A DNA stretch of 64,000 bases, from assembly GCF_029968015.1 (NCBI RefSeq), contig NZ_JASCIS010000005.1, positions 62,001-126,000 of the forward strand, given 5' to 3'. The notes under the pieces are model-generated. The model did not search any database. It was given only the letters and a program-made list of their open reading frames with translations, and was not told the DNA's origin. Origin of the DNA: Streptomyces luteolus. GTDB taxonomy: Bacteria > Actinomycetota > Actinomycetes > Streptomycetales > Streptomycetaceae. The position numbers were made by a program, and so were the translations under genes. Of this stretch, positions 8,507-15,996 are shown in pieces (position 1 is the stretch's first letter; every line of letters starts with the position of its first letter).

Positions 8507-8752
8507 ATGGGCGCGGCAAGCAGTCTGGGGGCGGTGGTGAACGCGTTCGACGCCCGGCAGGAGGGTGCGGATCCGGTCGAGTCGATGGGTGGCGCGTTCC
8601 TCCGCCCCGACCTCGAAGGTCTGGACATCGGCCCGTCCGCCGACGGCTACGTCCCGGACATGGGCGAGGAGTTCAACCGGCGGACGGCGGACATGTACCG
8701 CGAGGTCGTGCCGTCGGTCGACATCATCGTGACGACAGCGACAGGTGGCTAG
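8507..8752 (+). pseudogene. NAD(P) transhydrogenase alpha-subunit (PntA-like) internal fragment
   Basis: About 80 codons in one frame match the middle of PntA/alanine-dehydrogenase-type proteins: SSLGAVVNAFDAR (second Rossmann strand), VESMGGAFL, GYVPDMGEEFNRR and YREVVPSVDIIVTTA. The native sequence should continue with LIPGRPAP but hits a stop after four unrelated residues. The N-terminal 180 or so residues are also missing. A perfect AAGGAGG ribosome site at 8481-8487 lies six bases before an ATG at 8494 that reads a different frame. Both ends are therefore broken. This is the third gene remnant in the island; the stop region overlaps the 3' end of the convergent lysR gene. Confidence 0.65.
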
Positions 8753-9765
8753 CCACGCCGAACTCCCCCAGGGGAAATATCGAGGTTGGCCCGGCGGACT
8801 TTCTGATCGGTCTCGTTCGCCGTTTGCACAGCGGCATCGACAAGCGAGTCGCCTTCGGCCATGCGCCTGTCGATGGCTCGAACCCAGTCGTTCAGCGACT
8901 GCTTCGAAAAGCCGAGGAACTGCGATGTCGCGGCGGTCAGTTTGGCACGCCGGTGGATCGCCACGATCCCCATGGAAAGGCCCGGGGTGAGTTCTCTCAG
9001 CACACCGCCCCGGTGGCGAGCGTCCAAAGCCACCCGAAGAGGAATGATGGCAACGGCGCCGCCGGCCAGAACCATCGGCAATACGGCGCCTCGTTGCCGG
9101 ACTTCCACGACGATGCGTGGTTCGACACCGTGGGTCCGCAGCATTTTCTCGATGTAGTCCCTTGTCGCGGTGCCACGCTCACCCAGCACCAGAGGGACAC
9201 CGGACAACGTGTCGATGGGCACACGGGCCGGCCATCGGTCCTCGGTGCCTGGAGGGCTGACGAGTACGAGCCGCTGGTCCACCAGCTCATCCACCGCCAC
9301 CTCGGCGCCGGATACGGGCGCGGAGAGGAAGCCCAGTTCGCAGACGCCCGACTTGACGAGTGCGATGACGTCGGCCGGATCATCGCGTTCCTCGATCCGG
9401 AACTTGATGTCTGGATGCACCGCTCGAAATCTGGCGACCCAGACAGAGACCGGGTCCGTCGAAAGGTCCGACAGGGAAGCGATGTCAATGCGTCCGGTCC
9501 GCACCTCGACAACGTCCCGGACCGCATTCTGCGCGGAATCGACCTCGCGGAGAATCATGCGGGCGGGGCCGACGAACGCCTCGCCGGCGGGCGCCAGTAC
9601 AAGCCCTCGTCCGACCCGGAAGAACAGCTCCACGCCAAGGTCTTTTTCGAGTTTTCGAACCGCCTGCGACAAGGAAGGCTGCGCCACTCGCAAAGCCGCC
9701 GCAGCCTTGTTCACCCCGCCATGGTCGACAACTGCGAGAAAGTACTCCATCTGACGCAAATCCAT
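8749..9765 (-). CDS. LysR-family transcriptional regulator
   Basis: The 338-residue protein starts with MDLRQMEYFLAVVDHGG and a winged helix (AAAALRVAQPSLSQAVRKLEK), then a long effector-binding domain with type-2 periplasmic-binding fold. The start was placed at the ATG giving the standard LysR N terminus; upstream codons in frame would add 28 unusual residues. It is the last gene of the minus-strand beta-oxidation operon, separated from etfA by a 188-base gap with a hairpin and a tandem repeat. It faces the end of the plus-strand operon. By position it probably controls one or both. Its base composition looks less GC-rich than its neighbours (runs such as CTTTTTCGAGTTTTCG), which may point to acquisition; this was not computed. 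Confidence 0.9.
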   Translation of the reverse strand: MDLRQMEYFLAVVDHGGVNKAAAALRVAQPSLSQAVRKLEKDLGVELFFRVGRGLVLAPAGEAFVGPARMILREVDSAQNAVRDVVEVRTGRIDIASLSDLSTDPVSVWVARFRAVHPDIKFRIEERDDPADVIALVKSGVCELGFLSAPVSGAEVAVDELVDQRLVLVSPPGTEDRWPARVPIDTLSGVPLVLGERGTATRDYIEKMLRTHGVEPRIVVEVRQRGAVLPMVLAGGAVAIIPLRVALDARHRGGVLRELTPGLSMGIVAIHRRAKLTAATSQFLGFSKQSLNDWVRAIDRRMAEGDSLVDAAVQTANETDQKVRRANLDISPGGVRRG

Positions 9766-9828
9766 GCGGGAAGCGTAATGTTCCGTCACTGGCATGTCGA
9801 CGCGCTCATGGTGGCGCTCATGGTGGTC

Positions 9829-9883
9829 CACCTTCCGCCGGTCGCGCACTTCCGTCGGTCGCGACGCACTTCCGTCGGTCGCG
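9829..9883. repeat. 20-bp tandem repeat upstream of lysR
   Basis: The 18-mer GCACTTCCGTCGGTCGCG occurs at 9846-9863 and 9866-9883 with a two-base spacer, and a degenerate third copy precedes it at 9829-9846. The array lies 64-118 bases upstream of the lysR start, a position where a regulator could bind, or it may be a simple duplication. Confidence 0.7.
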
Positions 9884-9898
9884 CACAGCGCGCCCGCA

Positions 9899-9922
9899 GC
9901 GGGCCCGCGCTCACGGGCCCGC
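9899..9922 (-). terminator. Hairpin after etfA
   Basis: Perfect 9-base arms GCGGGCCCG (9899-9907) and CGGGCCCGC (9914-9922) around a six-base loop, 32 bases downstream of the etfA stop. No T-tract is present, so this is a GC-hairpin terminator or attenuator between etfA and lysR. Confidence 0.5.
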
Positions 9923-9953
9923 CACCTTCACCCCCTCACCGAAACGGCGCGGG

Positions 9954-10916
9954 TCACCCCTTGCGGGCGCTGATCTCCTCCGTCAACTGCGGGACAACCT
10001 CGAACAGGTCACCGACCACGCCGTAGTCGACCAGGTCGAAGATCGGGGCCTCGGCGTCCTTGTTGACCGCCACGATCGTCTTCGACGTCTGCATACCGGC
10101 CCGGTGCTGGATCGCACCCGAGATACCGACGGCGACATACAGCTGCGGAGACACGCTCTTACCGGTCTGCCCGACCTGGTTGGCGTGCGGGTACCAGCCC
10201 GCGTCCACCGCCGCACGGGAGGCACCCACCGCTGCTCCCACCGAGTCGGCGAGGGACTCGATGAGGTGGAAGTTCTCCCGACCGTTGAGGCCACGGCCAC
10301 CGGAGACCACGATCGCGGCCTCGGTCAGCTCCGGACGCCCCGTCGACTCACGCGGAGTACGGGAGACGACCTCGGTACCCTTCGACGCGTCGGCGACGGT
10401 GACGGCCAGTTGCTCCACCGCACCCGCCGCCGGGGCGACCTCCGGGGCGGCCGAGTTCGGCTTCACCGTGATCACCGGAGTGCCCCTGGACACAAGGGAC
10501 TTGGTGGTGAACGCCGCGGCGAACACCGACTGCGTCGCCACCGACCCCTCCTCCCCCGCTTCCAGGTCGACGGCGTCGGTGATGAGACCCGAACCTGTCC
10601 GCACCGCCAGCCGCGCGGCGATCTCCTTGCCCTCCGCCGACGACGGCACCAGGACCGCGGCCGGGGAGACCGCCTCGTACGCGGCCTGCAGCGCGTCGAC
10701 CTTCGGAGCCACCAAGTACGCGTCGAACGCCGGCACTTCGGCCGCCAGCACCTTCGTAGCGCCGTACTCGGCGAGCGTCGGGGCGGCGGTGTCGGCACCG
10801 GCGCCGAGGAAGACCGCCACCGGCTCGCCGATCCGGCGGGCCAGCGCCAGGAGTTCCAGGGTCGGCTTGCGGACGGCGCCGTCCACGTGATCGACGTAGA
10901 CGAGAACTTCAGCCAT
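9954..10916 (-). CDS. etfA: Electron transfer flavoprotein alpha subunit
   Basis: A 320-residue FixB/EtfA protein. The N-terminal adenine-nucleotide-like domain begins MAEVLVYVDH. The C-terminal FAD domain has IVVSGGRGLNG, the SRAAVDAGWYP segment, QVGQTGKSVSPQLYVAVGISG and TIVAVNKDAEAPIFDLVDYG, all diagnostic FAD-binding motifs. It pairs with EtfB to carry electrons from acyl-CoA dehydrogenases to ETF-quinone oxidoreductase. It lies 99 bases after etfB in the same direction. Location behind the beta-oxidation genes suggests that it serves the dehydrogenases of this island, though it could also be the only ETF of the cell. Confidence 0.96.
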   Translation of the reverse strand: MAEVLVYVDHVDGAVRKPTLELLALARRIGEPVAVFLGAGADTAAPTLAEYGATKVLAAEVPAFDAYLVAPKVDALQAAYEAVSPAAVLVPSSAEGKEIAARLAVRTGSGLITDAVDLEAGEEGSVATQSVFAAAFTTKSLVSRGTPVITVKPNSAAPEVAPAAGAVEQLAVTVADASKGTEVVSRTPRESTGRPELTEAAIVVSGGRGLNGRENFHLIESLADSVGAAVGASRAAVDAGWYPHANQVGQTGKSVSPQLYVAVGISGAIQHRAGMQTSKTIVAVNKDAEAPIFDLVDYGVVGDLFEVVPQLTEEISARKG

Positions 10917-11015
10917 GGGAAGGCCCCTCTCCTGCGAAGGCGATGAATGTGGGGTGAGTGCGGATCGGGGAACCGGTCCGAGGAGTGACGGGCTTGTGCC
11001 GGGCGCGGCCGCTCA

Positions 11016-11801
11016 TCAGACGAACCGTCCGTCCGCGAGGTAGGCCGCGAGCTGCTTGCCGCCCTCGCCTTCGTCGTTGACGATCGTGCCGGCCGTACGG
11101 GCCGGGCGCTTGGTCGCTTCGAGGACCGTCGTCCAGGCGTTCTCCAGACCGACCTGGTCCTCCTCGATGCCCACATCCGACAGGTCCAGGGATTCCAGCG
11201 GCTTCTTCTTCGCCGCCATGATCCCCTTGAACGACGGGTAGCGCGCCTCACCGGACTGGTCGGTCACCGAGACCACCGCCGGCAGGACGGCCCGCAGCTC
11301 CTCGCTGGCGGAGTCGCCGTCCCGGCGGCCGGTGACCACACCGTCCTGGACCGCCAGTTCGGACAGCAGGGTCATCTGCGGCACACCGAGGCGCTCGGCC
11401 AGGATCGCCGGCAGCACACCCATGCCGCCGTCGGTCGAGGCCATGCCGCAGAGCACCAGGTCGTAACCGGTGTGCTCGACGGCCTTCGCCAGCACCAGCG
11501 ACGTGCCCAGCACATCGGTGCCGTGCAGAGCGTCGTCCTCCACGTGCAGGGCCTTGTCCGCACCCATCGACAATGCCTTGCGCAGCGCGTCCTTCGCGTC
11601 CTCCGGACCCACCGTCAGCACGGTGATCTCCGCGTCGTCCGCCGCCTCCGCGATCTGCAACGCCTGCTCGACCGCGTACTCGTCCAGCTCCGACAGCAGC
11701 CCGTCCACCGCCTCCCGGTCAGTGGTCAGGTCGTCCGCGAAGTACCGGTCCCCCGTGGCATCGGGGACGTACTTCACGCACACCACGATCCTCATCGTCA
11801 T
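11016..11801 (-). CDS. etfB: Electron transfer flavoprotein beta subunit
   Basis: A 261-residue FixA/EtfB protein that binds AMP and docks acyl-CoA dehydrogenases. It begins MRIVVCVKYVPDATGDR after a short leader, has the docking/AMP region GPEDAKDALRKALSMGADKALHVED and the DLVLCGMASTDGG segment. AAAGGAG lies seven bases before the ATG at 11801, which decides the start over a GTG three bases earlier and an in-frame ATG six bases later. It is transcribed from the thiolase gene 77 bases upstream and continues into etfA. Confidence 0.95.
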   Translation of the reverse strand: MTMRIVVCVKYVPDATGDRYFADDLTTDREAVDGLLSELDEYAVEQALQIAEAADDAEITVLTVGPEDAKDALRKALSMGADKALHVEDDALHGTDVLGTSLVLAKAVEHTGYDLVLCGMASTDGGMGVLPAILAERLGVPQMTLLSELAVQDGVVTGRRDGDSASEELRAVLPAVVSVTDQSGEARYPSFKGIMAAKKKPLESLDLSDVGIEEDQVGLENAWTTVLEATKRPARTAGTIVNDEGEGGKQLAAYLADGRFV

Positions 11802-11878
11802 CACAAGTCTCCTTTACGTGATCAATCCGTCGGCTTCCGCGGCGGGCGATGCCCTGCGGACTTCGGCCGACGGGGCTG

Positions 11879-13048
11879 CTAGTGCTTCGCGCCCGGGTCG
11901 AGGTTTTCGAAGATCGTGGCGTTGGCCATGCCTCCGGCCTCGCACATCGTCTGCAGTCCATAGCGGATCCCGTCGGCCCGCATGCGGTGGAGCAGCGTCG
12001 TGGCCAGCCGCGCTCCGGAACCGCCGAGCGGGTGCCCCATCGCGATGGCCCCGCCGTCCGGGTTCACGAGCTCCCGCCGGGCACCCGTCTCCTTCAGCCA
12101 CGCCCCGACGACGCTGGCGAAGGCTTCGTTGACCTCGAAGGTGCCGATGTCGTCCAACCCGAGCCCGGCGAGCTTCAAGGCCTTGGCGGTTGCGGGTGCG
12201 GGTCCCGCCAGCATCGCGACGGGGTCGTCCGCGACGACCGTGGCGGTGTGGATCCGGGCCAGTGGGGCCAGCCCGAGGCTCCGTGCCCGCTCGCTCGTCA
12301 TGACCAGCACGGCAGCGGATCCGTCGGAGATCTGCGACGCATTCCCCGCCGTGATACGGCCGTTGGGGTCGAATACGGTTTTCAGGGCGGCGAGCTTCTC
12401 CATGCTCGACGAACGGCGGATGCCCTCGTCGACGGAGACCACCGATCCGTCCGGCGTCTCGATCGAGGCGATCTCCTCGACGAAGCGGCCTCCGTCGACA
12501 GCCTCGGCAGCCCGCTGGTGCGACGCCAGGCTGTACTCGTCCAGCCAGGACCGGCTCAGGTCGTACCGCTTGGCCAGGATCTCGGCGCCGATCCCCTGGC
12601 TGAACTCGACTCCGTCGTAACGCTCCAGCAGCTTGTCGCTGGCGGGCGCGCCCGGCCCGGCGCGCCGGGCCGATCCCATCGGAATCCGGGACATGCTCTC
12701 CACGCCGCCGGCGACGGCCACGTCACACTGTCCGGACATCACTGCTGCGGCGGCGAAGTGCAGCGCCTGCTGGCTGGAGCCGCACTGGCGGTCGACGGTC
12801 GTCCCGGGGACGCTCTCGGGCCAGCCGGCCGACAGGACCGCGTACCGGGCGATGTTGCCGGCCTGTTCGCCGACCTGGGCGACGCATCCCCAGATGACGT
12901 CGTCGACGAGCGCCGGGTCGATGCCGGACCGTTCGGACAGCGCGTTGAGGAGAGCGGCGGACAGGTCGGCCGGATGAACTTCTCCAAGTCCCCCCGCCCG
13001 CCGCCCGATCGGACTGCGCACTGCCTCGACTATGACTGCATCACGCAT
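11879..13048 (-). CDS. Acetyl-CoA C-acetyltransferase (3-ketoacyl-CoA thiolase, FadA type)
   Basis: The 389-residue protein has all thiolase residues: the acyl-accepting Cys89 in DRQCGSSQQAL, NEAFAS, the His of GGAIAMGHPLGGSGAR and the second Cys in MCEAGGMAN. It cleaves 3-ketoacyl-CoA to acetyl-CoA and a shortened acyl-CoA, closing the pathway of this operon. The chosen ATG has GGAAGGAA upstream and starts MRDAVIVEAVRSPIG as the family does. An in-frame ATG at 13126, directly after the enoyl-CoA hydratase stop (TGAATG), would add a 26-residue tail of AEPHP repeats made by a 15-bp tandem repeat; coupled initiation there is possible. Confidence 0.93.
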   Translation of the reverse strand: MRDAVIVEAVRSPIGRRAGGLGEVHPADLSAALLNALSERSGIDPALVDDVIWGCVAQVGEQAGNIARYAVLSAGWPESVPGTTVDRQCGSSQQALHFAAAAVMSGQCDVAVAGGVESMSRIPMGSARRAGPGAPASDKLLERYDGVEFSQGIGAEILAKRYDLSRSWLDEYSLASHQRAAEAVDGGRFVEEIASIETPDGSVVSVDEGIRRSSSMEKLAALKTVFDPNGRITAGNASQISDGSAAVLVMTSERARSLGLAPLARIHTATVVADDPVAMLAGPAPATAKALKLAGLGLDDIGTFEVNEAFASVVGAWLKETGARRELVNPDGGAIAMGHPLGGSGARLATTLLHRMRADGIRYGLQTMCEAGGMANATIFENLDPGAKH

Positions 13049-13054
13049 GGTGGT

Positions 13055-13121
13055 TCCTTCCTCTGCGTGGGGTTCCGCTGGGTGGGGTTCCGCTGGGTGA
13101 GGTTCCGCTACGTGGGGTTCC
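13055..13121. repeat. 15-bp tandem repeat before the thiolase gene
   Basis: About four copies of a 15-base unit (core GGGGTTCCGCTGGGT on the plus strand) fill the gap between the hydratase stop and the thiolase ATG. Because the unit is a multiple of three and free of stops, on the minus strand it reads as PHPAE repeats in frame with the thiolase. Confidence 0.8.
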
Positions 13122-13126
13122 GACAT

Positions 13127-13912
13127 TCAGCTCGCTGTCCAGGAGGGGGGCCGGCGCTCGGCGAATGCCGCGGCCCCCTCGCGGGCGTCGTTCGACCGGA
13201 GGACCGGCATGGCGATCTGACGGGTGCGTTCGAACTTCTCCGACGGGGCCCATCCGGGTGACTCCGTGAGGATCCGCTTGCTCGCCTTGACCGCGAGGGG
13301 TCCGTTCGCGGCGATCTGCTGGGCCAGTTCGATCGCGGCGTCACGGGCCTGCCCGGGCTGTACGAGGCGGTTGAGCATCCCGAACCGGTGCAGCTCCGCG
13401 GCGCCGAGGACGTTGCCGGTCAGGACCATTTCGAGCGCGACCGCCCGCGGTACCCATGCGGGCGGTCGGCTGAGTCCGCCGCCGGCCGCGACAAGTCCTC
13501 GCTTGACCTCGGGCAGTCCGAACGTGGCCGTGGTCGAGGCGACGACGAGGTCGGCCGCCATGACGATCTCGAAGCCGCCTGCGACGGCCGCGCCTTCCAC
13601 GGCGGCGACCAGGGGCTTCGCGGGAGGCGATTCCACCAGGCCGGCGAAGCCTCGACCAGGAACGTTCGGGCGTTCGCCGCGCAGGAATGCCTTCAGGTCC
13701 ATGCCCGCACAGAAGTGCTCTCCCGCTCCGGTCAGGACTGCCGCGGTGAGGGTCGGCTGCTCGTCGAGCAGGTCCATGGCTCTCGCGATCCCTTGTGCCA
13801 CGTCCCGGTTGACGGCGTTACGGGCCTCGGGGCGGTCGATCGTCACGACCAGCACCGATTCGGCGTGTTCGACGCGGACCGAGGCCGAGACCGCGTCCGA
13901 CTCGGCGGTCAT
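13127..13912 (-). CDS. Enoyl-CoA hydratase/isomerase (crotonase family)
   Basis: A 261-residue crotonase. The oxyanion-hole segments are GEHFCAGMDLKAF (near 65-76) and AAVAGGFEI (near 108-116). Both acidic catalytic residues of true hydratases are present, Glu115 in GGFEI and Glu135 in LPEVKRGL. It should hydrate a 2-enoyl-CoA to a 3-hydroxyacyl-CoA between the dehydrogenase and the SDR of the same operon. The start overlaps the SDR stop by four bases (ATGA), so the two are translationally coupled. Confidence 0.93.
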   Translation of the reverse strand: MTAESDAVSASVRVEHAESVLVVTIDRPEARNAVNRDVAQGIARAMDLLDEQPTLTAAVLTGAGEHFCAGMDLKAFLRGERPNVPGRGFAGLVESPPAKPLVAAVEGAAVAGGFEIVMAADLVVASTTATFGLPEVKRGLVAAGGGLSRPPAWVPRAVALEMVLTGNVLGAAELHRFGMLNRLVQPGQARDAAIELAQQIAANGPLAVKASKRILTESPGWAPSEKFERTRQIAMPVLRSNDAREGAAAFAERRPPSWTAS

Positions 13913-14673
13913 CGCGGTGCCATCCGGATCGCGCCGTCCAGTCGGATCGTTTCGCCGTTGAGCATCCCGTTCTCGATGATGTGGGCGGCCAGGGCGGCGA
14001 ACTCGTCGGGGTCGCCCAGGCGGGGCGGGTGCGGCACGGCCGCGGCAAGGCCCTCGACGATGTCCGTGCGCGCGTTCATGAGCAGCGGGGTGGCGAACGT
14101 GCCCGGCGCGATCGTGCAGACGCGAATGCCGACGCCGGCGAGGTCGCGCGCTGCGGGGAGCGTCATCCCGACGATGGCCGCCTTGGCCGCCGCGTAGTTG
14201 ATCTGGCCGATCTGCCCCTCGTACGCGGCCACCGACGCGGTGAGCACGCAGACGCCTCGGTCTCCGCCGTGGGGCTCATTGGCGGCCATGGCCTCGGCCG
14301 CGGCCCGGAGGACGTTGAAGGTGCCCATGACGTTCAGTCGGACCACCGCCTCGAACGGGGCGGGGTCGGCCGCCTTGCCGTCCTTCGTCAGGACCCGCAT
14401 CGGCCGGCCTCGGCCCGCGCAGTGCACGACGGCGTGAATCGGGCCCTGTTCATCAGCGGCCGCGAAGGCAGCGGCGACGACGTCCGGGTCCTGGACGTCG
14501 ACGGGGACGAACCGTGCGGCCGGGCCGAGCTCATTGGCCCGTTCCACCCCGGCCGATCCGGGCAGGTCGAGCACGGTGACCGTTGCGCCCTCCGACACCA
14601 GGCGACTCGCGGTTGCAAGGCCGAGTCCCGAAGCGCCTCCCGTGACGACGGCGTGAATCCCCTTGATTTCCAT
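13909..14673 (-). CDS. SDR family 3-hydroxyacyl-CoA dehydrogenase (HSD10-like)
   Basis: A 254-residue short-chain dehydrogenase with TGGASGLG at 11-18, Asp36 in VLDLPGS after strand two (NAD preference), Ser147, Tyr160 and Lys164 (YAAAK). An insertion around 90-105 and the ending ETIRLDGAIRMAPR match type-2 3-hydroxyacyl-CoA dehydrogenases, which oxidise 3-hydroxyacyl-CoA to 3-ketoacyl-CoA and often accept 2-methyl-branched substrates. AAGGAA lies four bases before the ATG. The position between acyl-CoA dehydrogenase and hydratase genes fits the third beta-oxidation step. Confidence 0.92.
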   Translation of the reverse strand: MEIKGIHAVVTGGASGLGLATASRLVSEGATVTVLDLPGSAGVERANELGPAARFVPVDVQDPDVVAAAFAAADEQGPIHAVVHCAGRGRPMRVLTKDGKAADPAPFEAVVRLNVMGTFNVLRAAAEAMAANEPHGGDRGVCVLTASVAAYEGQIGQINYAAAKAAIVGMTLPAARDLAGVGIRVCTIAPGTFATPLLMNARTDIVEGLAAAVPHPPRLGDPDEFAALAAHIIENGMLNGETIRLDGAIRMAPR

Positions 14674-14781
14674 GTGCTTCCTTCATGCGTTCAGGGCGGC
14701 TGCCGACCGCCTCGTTCCGATCACGTGGAAGAACCGTCTGCTGCGGATCTCCCGGTGCGGGCAGGGCTGGTGACCTGATGC

Positions 14782-15930
14782 TCAAAGAGCCAGGGACTTC
14801 GAGATCACGCTCTTCATCACTTCGCTGGTGCCGCCGAAGATCCGGGTGACGCGGGCGTCCGCGTACAGCCTGGAGATCGGGTACTCGCGCATGTAGCCGT
14901 AGCCGCCGTGCAACTGCAGGCACCGGTCGATGACACGGGCCTGTGTCTCGGTCGCGAACAACTTGACCTTGGCGGCATCCGCGGGCGTCAGCGTGCCGGT
15001 GTCCAGCGCGAGGATGGCCCGGTCGATCAGCGCCTGGGCGGCTTCCAACTCGGTGGCGCAGTCCGCGAGTACGAACTTGGTGTTCTGGAAGTCGGCGACG
15101 CGGCGCCCGAAGACCTTGCGCTCCCGGACGTAGTCGATCGCCAGGTTCAGTGCCGCGGTCGCGGTCGCCTGTGCGGTGATCGAGATGGAGAGCCGTTCCT
15201 GGGCCAGGTTGCTGGTGAGCATGGCGAAGGCGCCGCCTTCCGCGCCCAGCACATTGCGGGCCGGCACCCGGACCTGGTCGAAGAGCAGCTCCGCGGTGTC
15301 CGAGGACTTGAGACCCAGCTTTTCGAGGTTGCGCCCGCGGACGAAGCCCTCCATGCCGGCCTCAACGACCAGGAGCGAGAGCCCGTCACGTCGGTTGTCC
15401 CCGTCACGGGAGGTGCGCGCGACCACGATGACGAGATCCGCGTTGATCCCGCCCGTGATGAACGTCTTGGCTCCGTTCAGGATGTAGTCGTCGCCGTCGC
15501 GCACGGCGGTGGTGGTCATCCCGGCCAGATCGGAGCCCGTGCCGGGTTCGGTCATGGCGATGGACGCGATGAGGTCACCGTCGGCGAACCCGGGGAACCA
15601 GCGCGACTTCTGCTCGTCGTTGGCGTACTCCAGGAAGTAGGGCAGCACCGTGTTGAGGTGCACCTGCAGGCCGCCGAGGGATGCGGCGGCGTAGCCGATC
15701 TCCTCGAAGACAATGGCGTTCAAGAGGAAGCTGTCGACGCCGGCGCCACCGAAGGCCTCGGGCACCTGAAGGCCGTTGATCCCGATCTGGGCGGTCTTTT
15801 TGAACAGTTCGCGCGGAACCATGCCCGCCGCTTCCCACTCCGGCATGTGGGGCGCGACCTCCTTCGCCATGAATTGGCGGACGGTGGCACGAAAGGCGTC
15901 GTGCTGCTCGTCGAACAGATTTCGTTCCAT
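14782..15930 (-). CDS. Acyl-CoA dehydrogenase, long-chain/isovaleryl-like catalytic arrangement
   Basis: The 382-residue protein has the full ACAD fold: AMTEPGTGSDLAGM, LNGAKTFITGG, and YADARVTRIFGGTSEVMK at the C terminus. The usual EGT catalytic Glu is Gly here (IFGGT). LCAD-type enzymes instead take the base from a QERL motif in the fourth helix, and NLAQERLSIS near residue 240 supplies it. It therefore should be active, with LCAD-like geometry. AAGGAG lies six bases before the ATG. It reduces ETF, whose genes end the same operon. Substrate size cannot be told; no CoA ligase is encoded nearby, so activation probably relies on the CaiB protein. Confidence 0.94.
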   Translation of the reverse strand: MERNLFDEQHDAFRATVRQFMAKEVAPHMPEWEAAGMVPRELFKKTAQIGINGLQVPEAFGGAGVDSFLLNAIVFEEIGYAAASLGGLQVHLNTVLPYFLEYANDEQKSRWFPGFADGDLIASIAMTEPGTGSDLAGMTTTAVRDGDDYILNGAKTFITGGINADLVIVVARTSRDGDNRRDGLSLLVVEAGMEGFVRGRNLEKLGLKSSDTAELLFDQVRVPARNVLGAEGGAFAMLTSNLAQERLSISITAQATATAALNLAIDYVRERKVFGRRVADFQNTKFVLADCATELEAAQALIDRAILALDTGTLTPADAAKVKLFATETQARVIDRCLQLHGGYGYMREYPISRLYADARVTRIFGGTSEVMKSVISKSLAL

Positions 15931-15996
15931 GCGGCACTCCTTGGGCTGAGGGGTGGACTGGGCAGGGTGTTTTCAGCGGCTTGTCGCGGTTCGAAC

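Noticed and set aside
14782..15930. Inactive acyl-CoA dehydrogenase because the EGT glutamate is Gly
   Set aside because: An LCAD-type QERL glutamate is present and can act as base.
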